A stretch of DNA of 64,000 nt from Enterococcus canintestini. Its GTDB lineage: Bacteria; Bacillota; Bacilli; Lactobacillales; Enterococcaceae. The stretch lies in contig NZ_JXKG01000003.1 of assembly GCF_001885735.1 (NCBI RefSeq), forward strand, positions 97,865-161,864. The letters run 5' to 3'. Under the pieces are notes generated by a model. It saw only the letters and a program-made list of their open reading frames with translations. It searched no databases and was not told the DNA's origin. Positions 1 to 8,125 of this stretch are shown here, piece after piece (the first letter of the stretch is position 1; each line of letters begins with the position of its first letter). The translations under genes were made by a program, and so were the position numbers.

Positions 1-526
1 ACAAGCACAACAACAATTAGCTGACGGTAAAATTGCGATGTTAATGAGTGGCTCACAAGATGTTGCGCCATTGCAAAAATTAAGCAAAGATACGATTAAC
101 ATTATGCCATTTCCACATTTATTAGATGGTAAAACCAGTCTAGCCCTTGGTGCCCCATCTGTGATTGGTATTAACAAACATTCAAAAAACAAAGTTGCCG
201 CAAAAGCATTCTTAGATTTCTTTATTGATCCTGCTTCTGGTTTTGCTAAAGATATGGGTGGAATGACACCAGTTAAAGCCAAATTAGATGATACTGAACA
301 AAAAGCAATCAAAGATAATAACGTTATTTTAACTGCGCCTGCAACCGATCCTGCCATTGAAGCCAAATATACTGCAATTGCAAATGAAGTCGGTGTTGGT
401 CGTTTAACTGATGTTTTACAAAAAACAGTTAACATTGCCTTGTATCCTGATCAAAATGAAAGTTACCAAGATTACGTGAATAGCCTTGAGAAAAAATGGG
501 AGGCTGCAGCCAAAGCTCATGAATAA
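1..526 (+). CDS. ABC transporter substrate-binding protein, C-terminal part
   Basis: The 5' end lies outside the window; the open frame runs through base 2 and ends with TAA at 526. The visible part, about 175 residues, has the C-terminal features of extracellular sugar-type binding proteins (family 1): a region on putting protein mass into and out of the fold, a GMTPVK segment, and a final amphipathic helix (YQDYVNSLEKKWEAAAKAHE). It would deliver a substrate outside the membrane to the two permeases that follow directly. The substrate cannot be read from this fragment, and sugar is only the family default. It overlaps the next gene by 8 bases, so translation is coupled. Confidence 0.8.
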   Translation, partial: QAQQQLADGKIAMLMSGSQDVAPLQKLSKDTINIMPFPHLLDGKTSLALGAPSVIGINKHSKNKVAAKAFLDFFIDPASGFAKDMGGMTPVKAKLDDTEQKAIKDNNVILTAPATDPAIEAKYTAIANEVGVGRLTDVLQKTVNIALYPDQNESYQDYVNSLEKKWEAAAKAHE

Positions 527-1391
527 GCTCAGCCTAAAAAGAGAGGAAAAGCAGACCATTCTGCTTTTTCTCTCTTTACCGCTTTTATTGTTGCTTATTT
601 TCGGATTGTTGCCAATTGGAACGCTAATTTATAACAGTTTTACGGACTGGGACGGCTTAGCCACGGAAAAGAATTTTGTCGGGTTAAAAAATTATCTCAC
701 CATTTGGCAAGATCCTGTCTACTTGCAAGCCTTTAAAACCAATCTATTTTATTTGGGATCCGGGCTTTTGCAAATCGTGATTGCCCTAACATTAGCCATT
801 TTACTGGCGACAAAAACTTATGGTAAAAATATTTTTAAAGCGGTTATCGTTTTTCCGATTATGATTAGCGGCGTGGCGACCTCGTTAATTTTTCGGCTGT
901 TTTTTGAACCAGATGGCTCATTTGACCAACTGCTTCATTTTTTCCATTTAAGTAAGTACATTCGCTTTTGGCTAGGAGATCCTACTGTCGCCAATTATAC
1001 GCTGGCTTTTATTTCATTATGGCGCCACTTAGGCACGAGTTTTTTACTCTATTTTGCGGCCATTCAAGGTCTGCCTGCCGTCTATCAAAAAGCAGCCAGT
1101 TTAGAAGGGGCCAACTTGTGGCAACAAACCCGTTATATTATTTTGCCTAATATTCAAACAGTTTTAAAACTGAACTTTATTTTACTGACAATTGGAGCTG
1201 TTTCCGCTTTTGAGATTCCTCTAATTATGACTAATGGTTCCAATGGCACCGCCACTTTTTTAGTGCAAACAATGAAAGTTGCCTTTGAACAAAAATTAGT
1301 CGGCTTAGGGTCTGCTTTAGCAGTGATTATGTCGTTATTTGTAATTGGGTTAAGTTATGCCCAACATCGTTTTCAAAAGGAGGCTGATTAA
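519..1391 (+). CDS. ABC transporter permease, MalF/UgpA type
   Basis: Integral membrane permease of a binding-protein-dependent importer, about 290 residues with six predicted hydrophobic helices, starting soon after the N terminus. The cytoplasmic EAA loop that docks the ATPase is clear near residues 190-212 (KAASLEGANLWQQTRYIILP). I chose ATG 519, which overlaps the stop of the binding-protein gene and lies downstream of GGGAGG at 498-503. A TTG at 486 in the same frame would add 11 residues but has no ribosome binding site. It pairs with the permease at 1392. No ATPase gene is present in this operon, so a shared MsmK-like ATPase encoded elsewhere is likely (inference). Confidence 0.88.
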   Translation: MNKLSLKREEKQTILLFLSLPLLLLLIFGLLPIGTLIYNSFTDWDGLATEKNFVGLKNYLTIWQDPVYLQAFKTNLFYLGSGLLQIVIALTLAILLATKTYGKNIFKAVIVFPIMISGVATSLIFRLFFEPDGSFDQLLHFFHLSKYIRFWLGDPTVANYTLAFISLWRHLGTSFLLYFAAIQGLPAVYQKAASLEGANLWQQTRYIILPNIQTVLKLNFILLTIGAVSAFEIPLIMTNGSNGTATFLVQTMKVAFEQKLVGLGSALAVIMSLFVIGLSYAQHRFQKEAD

Positions 1392-2210
1392 ATGCGGATT
1401 TTGGCAAAAGTTGGCAAATATAGCTTTTTAATTTTATGGTTTTTAATCTGCTGCTATCCTTTATTAACGGTGTTTTTTGGCTCATTTAAAACTTATGAAG
1501 AGTTTAACGCCACCCGTGGGATTACGCCACCTAGTACGTGGCATTTTGAAAATTATCGGATCGCTTTTACCACCGGTAACCTCCCCCAAGCTTTTATCAA
1601 TACTTTTATTTTAGTTTTTTGTGGGGTTTGTGGCAGTGTGCTAATTGGTTCGATGGTCGCTTATGTTTTAAATCGTTTTGACTTTCCTTTTAAAAAATTG
1701 GTCATTGGCGCTTACTTTCTAATTTCGATGGTGCCAATGGTAGTCTCCCAAATTTCGACCTTTAAAATTATTACCGCTTTAGGCTTTTATGACCGCTTAA
1801 TTGCGCCCATTGTTATCTACTTAGGCGCAGATGTGGTGATGATTTATGTCTATTTGCAAATGTATGAAAAAATTCCAGTTGAACTAGATAAAGCGGCCCT
1901 ACTAGAAGGTGCTAGTTATTTTCAAATTTACCGAAAAATCTTATTTCCATTACTACGACCGGCAACTGGGACGGGAATTATTTTGAAAATGATTAGTATT
2001 TATAACGATTTTTATATTCCGTTTTTATATTTACCCGGCTCAGAGCACGGCACTGTCGCTACCGCACTTTATCGCTTTATGGGACCCAATCAAACCAACT
2101 GGCAGGTTATTTGTGCTTTGGTTATTTTAAGTATTATTCCAATGCTAATTGTCTTTTTAGCCTTACAAAAATACATCTATGAAAGTTTAGCAGGAGGTGT
2201 CAAAAGTTGA
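1392..2210 (+). CDS. ABC transporter permease, MalG/UgpE type
   Basis: Second permease of the importer, 272 residues and six hydrophobic segments. The EAA loop is visible near residues 166-190 (KAALLEGASYFQIYRKILFP). ATG follows the stop of the first permease with no gap, and AAAGGAGG lies just upstream, inside the end of that gene. The pair forms the membrane channel of a CUT1-like importer (family knowledge). The gene ends in a TGA that overlaps the TTG start of the UbiA-family gene, so all five genes form one translationally coupled unit. Confidence 0.88.
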   Translation: MRILAKVGKYSFLILWFLICCYPLLTVFFGSFKTYEEFNATRGITPPSTWHFENYRIAFTTGNLPQAFINTFILVFCGVCGSVLIGSMVAYVLNRFDFPFKKLVIGAYFLISMVPMVVSQISTFKIITALGFYDRLIAPIVIYLGADVVMIYVYLQMYEKIPVELDKAALLEGASYFQIYRKILFPLLRPATGTGIILKMISIYNDFYIPFLYLPGSEHGTVATALYRFMGPNQTNWQVICALVILSIIPMLIVFLALQKYIYESLAGGVKS

Positions 2211-3154
2211 TCTGGTCTTATTTGAAAGGATTTCCCAAACGTGCTTATACGGTCATGGAAGTTCGCACCGGCTTTGCGACCGGATTACCCGTTTTAAGCG
2301 GTAGTTTTTTTGGCGCCTATTTAACCGGTGAAATTCATTGGTTACGCCTCATTTTATTTTTTATCGCTGGCTTTTGTTTTAATATTGTCGCCAATACAGC
2401 CAATGAAATGCGAGCATATTTAGCCAAAGAAGAAAACGAAGACACTTTTACCCACCATAAAGGCAGTGAAGGCCTCGTTCGCGGCGATGCTAAATTTTTT
2501 GACGCTGTCTTAGTTTTACTGTTGATGATTGGTCTTGGTGGAAGTTGCGGTTTACTTTTAGTCTTTTTAACCAAAGATTTGGTGCTACTGGCTTGGGGAC
2601 TGCTTGGTTTACTCGCTGCAATCACTTATTCCTTGGGGCCAAAACCTTACCTGCTTTATCCAGTCGGCGAAATTGTCTCAGGCTTTTTTGTTGGGGGGCT
2701 AGCATGTTTTCTAGCAGGGCGCGTGCAAATGGGGGTTGGCAATACTCAACTCTTAATTTATAGCGTGATTCCCATGATTTTGACTGTCTTTTTAATGTCC
2801 ACCAATAACGTCGGCGATTATGAAAAAGACCGCGGTGTACGGGTAACACTGCCGCATGTCATCGGTTTTCGCAATGCCATTTTACTGGTCATCCCAGAAT
2901 TTATCATCTTATTTAGTTGCTGGCTTTATCTTTTTCTTAGCCAAACAATTCCCTGGTGGCAATTTCTTATCGGATGCCTCATTTTTTACCGCCAAGGCTA
3001 CATTCGTTGGTATAAAGATTACTTGAAAATTCCAGCAGTTTACCCCGAAATGGGACGTGAATATGGGCCACGACCATTGCTGTTAATTTATCATTTTAAT
3101 ACGTGGATGAGCCTTTTATTTTTCATCCAAATTATCGGAAGGAAGTACTTCTAA
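2207..3154 (+). CDS. UbiA-family prenyltransferase (MenA-like)
   Basis: A membrane protein of 315 residues with about eight hydrophobic helices, in the family that joins polyprenyl diphosphate to an aromatic acceptor, as in menaquinone synthesis. The second Asp-rich motif is intact near residue 199 (NNVGDYEKDR). The first, near 62-80 (NTANEMRAYLAKEENEDT), is Glu-rich instead of the usual NDxxDxxxD. Start is TTG 2207, overlapping the permease stop, with AGGAGGTG at 2192-2199. Its place in an ABC importer operon is unusual for MenA. The acceptor is unknown: demethylmenaquinone synthesis is the default guess, but a different aromatic or lipid substrate taken up by the transporter is possible. 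Confidence 0.75.
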   Translation: MIWSYLKGFPKRAYTVMEVRTGFATGLPVLSGSFFGAYLTGEIHWLRLILFFIAGFCFNIVANTANEMRAYLAKEENEDTFTHHKGSEGLVRGDAKFFDAVLVLLLMIGLGGSCGLLLVFLTKDLVLLAWGLLGLLAAITYSLGPKPYLLYPVGEIVSGFFVGGLACFLAGRVQMGVGNTQLLIYSVIPMILTVFLMSTNNVGDYEKDRGVRVTLPHVIGFRNAILLVIPEFIILFSCWLYLFLSQTIPWWQFLIGCLIFYRQGYIRWYKDYLKIPAVYPEMGREYGPRPLLLIYHFNTWMSLLFFIQIIGRKYF

Positions 3155-3984
3155 TGGAAAAAATCCGTTTAGTTCAAAATAAAATTAATCCCCTTGTTTT
3201 ACCGGTAATTTTTGCCGATAAATTAGGCTATTTTGAAAAATTTAATGTCCCGGTTGATTTAACCATTGCCGAAACATTCCAATTTGCTAAAAAAAGCAGT
3301 TTTGTAGCCGGTGATGTCGATGCGATGATGGGAGACTTAACTTTTTACTTTGACTATAGAGAACAAGGTAAAGATGCGGTGGTTACCACCGATTTAACCC
3401 GTACAATCCAGCTGTTAGCAAAAAAAGATGCCCCTAAAAACGGCATGCGGGTTGGAGTTGCCCGTAAAGGTTTATTTCCTTTCTTTATGGCTTATGATTT
3501 AAAAAACATTTTAACCAACCCTGAAATTGTCTGGGTGGATAATACTTATGAACGCATCAAAATGCTAGCTGCCGGTGAAATTGACGCCTTGGTGGCTATT
3601 GAACCTTTTATCACTGATATTTTAACCAACCAAACAGATACCGAAATTTTGTGGCACTCTAAAAATTCCGATAAAAACATGGTAATGTGGTGCTTTGACC
3701 GCAAATTTTACCAGAAAAATCCTGAAACAGTCGCCAATTTCCACCGTGCATTAGAAGCAGCCGCACAAGATTTTAACGCACTAAGCGGCGATGAAAAGGT
3801 CGCCCAAGCAATAAATGTTGCCCAATATACCAAAGAAGCAGCAGAAAACATCCGCCACTTTACCTTTGAAAAACAGCACAATTATTCAGACCAAGACTTC
3901 AACTTATTAGCTGACTTCTTGTGGCAAAGTGGAAAAATTAGTGAAAAGTATCAAGCAGCAGATTGTCTAAAGGCCGTGTTTTAA
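3154..3984 (+). CDS. THI5/NMT1-like periplasmic-binding-fold protein without signal peptide
   Basis: A 276-residue protein of the type 2 periplasmic-binding fold, closest in appearance to the NMT1/THI5/SsuA group: an N-terminal NPLVLPVIFADKLGYFEKF segment, a variable substrate cleft, and DALVAIEPFITDIL in the second lobe. It starts directly at MEKIRLVQ with no signal peptide or lipobox, so it should stay in the cytoplasm. ATG 3154 overlaps the UbiA stop by one base, behind GGAAGG. Cytoplasmic proteins of this fold include enzymes (MqnA/MqnD, yeast THI5), so an enzymatic role on a small aromatic compound is possible, but this is inference. It is the last gene of the operon. Confidence 0.65.
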   Translation: MEKIRLVQNKINPLVLPVIFADKLGYFEKFNVPVDLTIAETFQFAKKSSFVAGDVDAMMGDLTFYFDYREQGKDAVVTTDLTRTIQLLAKKDAPKNGMRVGVARKGLFPFFMAYDLKNILTNPEIVWVDNTYERIKMLAAGEIDALVAIEPFITDILTNQTDTEILWHSKNSDKNMVMWCFDRKFYQKNPETVANFHRALEAAAQDFNALSGDEKVAQAINVAQYTKEAAENIRHFTFEKQHNYSDQDFNLLADFLWQSGKISEKYQAADCLKAVF

Positions 3985-4112
3985 GTGATACAAGTAGCTA
4001 GGCTTGGGTTATCGCTGGTATTTTTAGTGAAAATTATCTTTTATGAACTAAAACAAAAGCCCGCAAGCATAATTAAAGTAAACAAAGCTGAAATATGAAA
4101 ATTTAGACTTTT

Positions 4113-4162
4113 AAGTGGGCTTCCTTGGTTAGATTAGAAAATCTAACCAAGGGAGCCCACTT
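4113..4162 (+). terminator. long hairpin downstream of the UbiA/THI5 operon
   Basis: Arms at 4113-4135 and 4140-4162 pair over 23 bp with one mismatch and a 4-base loop. It lies about 130 bases past the operon stop. The T-run is weak (TTTACTTAATTTT), so it may be a terminator or simply a stable stem. A small TTTTGAG/CTCAAAA pair follows at about 4170-4200. Confidence 0.5.
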
Positions 4163-4191
4163 TACTTAATTTTGAGATAGCAGTTGTAAAA

Positions 4192-4500
4192 CTAACTCAA
4201 AATTTCTAGTTTTTTCGCGTAAGCTAGCAAAAGAACATAATCTGTTTCCAACACAAATAAATTTTCAACCTCATTTGTCTCAATTGCCATTCCCCACAAT
4301 TCACTAATCGCAATAAGACGCTGCCTTCTACTAAAAGATAATCAATCAAATTTCTTTCAAAATCACCCGCTGTTTCATAGTAAACAAATTACCGGCTACA
4401 CTTTTGATTTATACAAAAATTTCTTTATTTTTTACTTCAAACGAAATAACCTTCTCTTCTTCGTATAACGCTTAGCCAAAATATAAAATTTGTGATCCAA
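4192..4500 (-). pseudogene. decayed gene of unknown function
   Basis: Reading the minus strand gives stretches of good protein sequence in shifting frames. The last 40 or so codons read cleanly to a TAG at 4192-4194 (for example LFVLETDYVLLLAYAKKLEI). Upstream, in another frame, is YETAGDFERNLIDYLLVEGS, and before that a third piece (EEEKVISFEVKNKEIFV) ends in a stop. At least two frameshifts and one stop separate the pieces and no start is left. I do not recognise the family. The remainder of the 3985-4681 gap shows no other gene. Confidence 0.45.
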
Positions 4501-4617
4501 ACAATTCTTTCCAACTTAAATACGCTCCCCACTTTTTGTTTTGATGAGTTATTTAATTAAACTGAGTATACCTAATGAGATGTAGCTGGAAAAGGATAGA
4601 AATTATTACTCCTATAG

Positions 4618-4646
4618 CTGCAATAAAAGAAGACTTATCTTATAAT
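4618..4646 (+). promoter_or_regulatory. candidate promoter of the Nudix-helicase operon
   Basis: A perfect TATAAT at 4641-4646 lies 17 bases after CTGCAA (4618-4623), a weak -35. The Nudix ATG follows 36 bases later behind AAGAAGG. Confidence 0.4.
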
Positions 4647-4681
4647 AAAAGAGATACTAACAAAAAGAAGGTTATTCGGTT

Positions 4682-5086
4682 ATGAAAAAAGTAATTAAAG
4701 TTGTCGGTGCAATTTTGATCGATCCAAAAAACAAAAAAATATTATGTGCTCAACGTGGCCCCGGGCGTTCATTAGCAAACCTCTGGGAATTCCCAGGAGG
4801 AAAGATTGAACCTGGAGAAACACCTCGTGAAGCTTTAAAAAGAGAATTATCAGAAGAACTTATAGTCGATGTCGATGTCGACAAAGAAATTTTTGAAATG
4901 ACTAGCTATGAATATGATTTTGGCATTGTAGAATTAACTACTTATATTTGTCATTTAAAGTTAGGAACACCAAAGTTAACGGAACATATTGCAATAAAAT
5001 GGTTACCAAATAATGAGTTAGATAGTTTGAACTGGGCGCCTGCTGATATTCCTGCCGTAAGAAAATTGATTCACCACAATATCTAA
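4682..5086 (+). CDS. Nudix (MutT-type) nucleoside triphosphate pyrophosphohydrolase
   Basis: 134 residues with a complete Nudix box at about residues 39-60: GGKIEPGETPREALKRELSE followed by E. Family members hydrolyse a nucleoside diphosphate linked to another moiety, classically oxidised dNTPs, and here most resemble the (deoxy)nucleoside triphosphate pyrophosphohydrolase group. It is followed after 21 bases by the PLD-helicase gene, with which it very likely shares a transcript. That pairing suggests a role in nucleic-acid defence or nucleotide signalling rather than general pool cleaning (inference). Confidence 0.85.
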   Translation: MKKVIKVVGAILIDPKNKKILCAQRGPGRSLANLWEFPGGKIEPGETPREALKRELSEELIVDVDVDKEIFEMTSYEYDFGIVELTTYICHLKLGTPKLTEHIAIKWLPNNELDSLNWAPADIPAVRKLIHHNI

Positions 5087-5107
5087 TTCATATATTAGGA
5101 GAAGGTT

Positions 5108-7963
5108 ATGAACGTAAACTATCCATTAGAACAGTCTTTAAAGCGAGGATTTATAGATTACAGGATTGAAGGTTCCTCTTATGATCCAAAATTGATCATT
5201 AACCGTCCAGAAAAACAAAATTTTCTGTTAAATATATTACAAGATGAAATTGATACTTGTGAAGAGTTTTTCTTTTCAGTTGCATTTATTACGCAGGATG
5301 GCTTAAATACATTAAAAACTCATTTAGCTGATTTGGCAACTAGAGGAAAAAAAGGGAAGCTAATCACTTCTACATACTTGGAATTTAATGATCCAGATAT
5401 GTTCTCTTCTTTACTGCAAATACCGAATATTGAAGTGCGAGTATCTGAAAAACCTGGTTTTCATGCGAAGGGCTATTTGTTTTCACAGAAAAATTATCAT
5501 TCGTTTATTATCGGTAGCTCGAATTTAACGATGCATGCTTTAAAAATTAACTATGAGTGGAATATTCGCCTAACTTCATATGATCATGGCGAAGTCATCC
5601 AACAAGCTAAATCACAATTTCAACACGAGTGGGAAAATAGTATCCCATTGACAAATGAGTGGTTAGAGCACTATCGTAAAGTTCGTCAACCAAATTTAAA
5701 CCAAAGAGATTTAAAGATTACTCAGGAATTGTCCCAATCTACAGATACTTATATCGTTGCAAATAAAATGCAAAAGGTTGCCTTAAAAAATTTACAAGAA
5801 CTACGTAAAAAGGGGGCAACACGAGGTATCATCATTTCAGCAACAGGAACCGGTAAGACCTATTTAGCCGCATTAGATGTTAAACAAGCAAAACCCAAGA
5901 GAACATTATTTATTGTCCACCGCGAACAAATTTTAAATGATGCTAAAAAATCTTTTAAAAAAGTTTTACGGGAACCTGAAGAGAATTTTGGAATTTTTAC
6001 AGGTAATAAAAAAGAACTCCATGCAAAGTACCTCTTTGCAACAATCCAAACAATTTCAAATCCTACTTATCAACAACTATTTAATCCTGATGATTTTGAC
6101 TATATCCTAATTGATGAGGTACACAAAGCTGGTGCATTGTCCTATCGTAATACGATTGATTACTTTCAGCCTAAATTTTTACTTGGCATGACCGCAACAC
6201 CTGAAAGAACAGACGGTTTCAATATTTTTGAACTTTTCGATTATAATGTTGCGTATGAAATTCGTTTGCAAGAAGCTTTAGAAGAAGATCTTCTTTGTCC
6301 GTTTCATTACTTTGGTGTTACAGACTATGAAAAAGATGGTCAAATCATTTCAGAAAAAACAGATTTGAAATTTCTAACTGCTAAAGAACGTGTAAAATTT
6401 CTAATAAAAAAAATAAACTATTACGGTGTTTCTGGCAACATTCCCCGAGGATTAGTTTTTTGTAGTCGAAAAGAAGAAGCACGCCAGTTAGCTCAACAAT
6501 TTATAAACGAGGGAATTCCTTCAGTTGCGCTCACAGGAGAAGATTCTATTACTACTAGAGAATCTAAAATTGAGGAGCTTGAAAATGGAAAAATACACTA
6601 TATTTTTACTGTAGATATTTTCAACGAAGGAATCGACATCCCTAAAATAAACCAAGTTATTATGCTACGTAACACCCAATCTAGTATTATTTTTATTCAG
6701 CAATTAGGTCGCGGATTACGAAAAGATCCTTCAAAAAATTTTGTAACGATTATAGACTTTATTGGAAATTATGATAATAATTATATGATTCCAATGGCTC
6801 TTTCCGGTGATGTATCTCACAACAAAGATCTTTTACGAAAAGCCACCTTTGACACTAATTATATTACCGGACTTTCGGCTATCAATTTTGAAGAAATTGC
6901 AAAAGAACAAATTTTCAATTCGATTGATATCGCTTCTTTAGATTCTATGGTCGAATTAAAACGTATTTTTTTCGCTGTAAAGACCCGCTTGAATCGAGTT
7001 CCTTATCTATTTGACTTTATTGACCAAAATAGACTTGACCCTTTTCTTATTGCCAATAAATTCACATCATATTATACCTTTTTGACTAAAATAAAAGAAA
7101 ATGAAGGTCTAATTACAGCGGAGGAAAATTTGTACTTGAGCTTTTTATCTCGTGAGATTTTATCGGGTATAAGAAAACACGAAATTATCTTAATTGAAAG
7201 ATTACTTCACTTAGAATCTTTGCGTCTATCGGACTTACCCAAGCTATTTCAAACGAACAATCTTCTATGTGATACAAAAACTGTATACTCCGTTTTGCGT
7301 ACTCTATCTCTCCAATTTTTCACAGGAGGATTAAAAAAGACTTATTTAGGTGCAGAGATCATTTCATATAATGATGAACAAGTAATATTAACACCAAATT
7401 TTAAAGCTGCGTTAAAAAATTCTTATTTCAAAAAACTCCTATTAGATTTGTTAAAGACAAGTTTTTACAAAGCTAAAGATTTTGATGATACCGCTTTTCT
7501 GACACGTTACGCAAAATATCGTCGTCGAGATGTTTTGCGCTCTTTAAATTGGAATGAGCAAATGGTTGATCAAAATATTGGAGGATACGTTCAAAAAGAT
7601 GGCCAATTTATTATCTTTGTTACTTTAGAAAAAGGTGATAATTTTAAAGGGGCACAAATGTCATACGAAGATTCTCTGGTCAATGAGTCAACTCTTCGGT
7701 GGTTTACTAAATCTCCACGTACCTTAAATTCACCAGAAGTAAAAATACTACAAAATCCTCAAGGTTGGCATGTTCATCTATTTGTAAAAAAATCAAACGA
7801 TGAGGGAATTGATTTTTATTATCTTGGTGAGGTTCAACCAATTCAAGAAACAATCAAAGAACTTAAAAAGACAACTCAAAAAGGAAAACAACAAAGTGTA
7901 GTTGAGATGGATTTACACTTGTTAACACCAATTAGTTATAAATTATATAAATACCTAACATAA
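5108..7963 (+). CDS. PLD-like nuclease / SF2 helicase / DUF3427 protein
   Basis: 951 residues. The N-terminal 200 residues are a phospholipase-D-like nuclease domain with one HKD-type motif (HAKGYLF, then IIGSSNLT, near 118-145). The middle is a superfamily 2 helicase: Walker A ATGTGKT near 243, DEVH near 335, TAT near 360 and QQLGRGLRKD near 530. The C-terminal part, from about 690, matches DUF3427. Proteins with this order are found in bacterial accessory islands and are regarded as DNA-processing or phage-restriction factors. Start ATG 5108 follows TAGGAGAAGG. Only one HKD motif is present, so the nuclease would probably act as a dimer. Confidence 0.9.
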   Translation: MNVNYPLEQSLKRGFIDYRIEGSSYDPKLIINRPEKQNFLLNILQDEIDTCEEFFFSVAFITQDGLNTLKTHLADLATRGKKGKLITSTYLEFNDPDMFSSLLQIPNIEVRVSEKPGFHAKGYLFSQKNYHSFIIGSSNLTMHALKINYEWNIRLTSYDHGEVIQQAKSQFQHEWENSIPLTNEWLEHYRKVRQPNLNQRDLKITQELSQSTDTYIVANKMQKVALKNLQELRKKGATRGIIISATGTGKTYLAALDVKQAKPKRTLFIVHREQILNDAKKSFKKVLREPEENFGIFTGNKKELHAKYLFATIQTISNPTYQQLFNPDDFDYILIDEVHKAGALSYRNTIDYFQPKFLLGMTATPERTDGFNIFELFDYNVAYEIRLQEALEEDLLCPFHYFGVTDYEKDGQIISEKTDLKFLTAKERVKFLIKKINYYGVSGNIPRGLVFCSRKEEARQLAQQFINEGIPSVALTGEDSITTRESKIEELENGKIHYIFTVDIFNEGIDIPKINQVIMLRNTQSSIIFIQQLGRGLRKDPSKNFVTIIDFIGNYDNNYMIPMALSGDVSHNKDLLRKATFDTNYITGLSAINFEEIAKEQIFNSIDIASLDSMVELKRIFFAVKTRLNRVPYLFDFIDQNRLDPFLIANKFTSYYTFLTKIKENEGLITAEENLYLSFLSREILSGIRKHEIILIERLLHLESLRLSDLPKLFQTNNLLCDTKTVYSVLRTLSLQFFTGGLKKTYLGAEIISYNDEQVILTPNFKAALKNSYFKKLLLDLLKTSFYKAKDFDDTAFLTRYAKYRRRDVLRSLNWNEQMVDQNIGGYVQKDGQFIIFVTLEKGDNFKGAQMSYEDSLVNESTLRWFTKSPRTLNSPEVKILQNPQGWHVHLFVKKSNDEGIDFYYLGEVQPIQETIKELKKTTQKGKQQSVVEMDLHLLTPISYKLYKYLT

Positions 7964-8001
7964 TAAAAAGCTTTTACTAAAAATCAAAAGAATATATAAA
8001 T

Positions 8002-8042
8002 AATAAGGGCTTGATTTACTGGAAATCTAAGCCCTTATTTTT
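8002..8042 (+). terminator. intrinsic terminator after the DUF3427 helicase
   Basis: AATAAGGGCTTGATTT pairs with AAATCTAAGCCCTTATT (one bulged base) and is followed by a T-run. It separates the helicase from the GIY-YIG/DUF2075 gene, which therefore probably has its own promoter. Confidence 0.8.
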
Positions 8043-8125
8043 AAAACTAGATCATTTCTAAATCGCATGAAAATAATAAAAGGAAATCAGAATAATAATC
8101 ACGTTTATATTGGAGACTTTATTTG

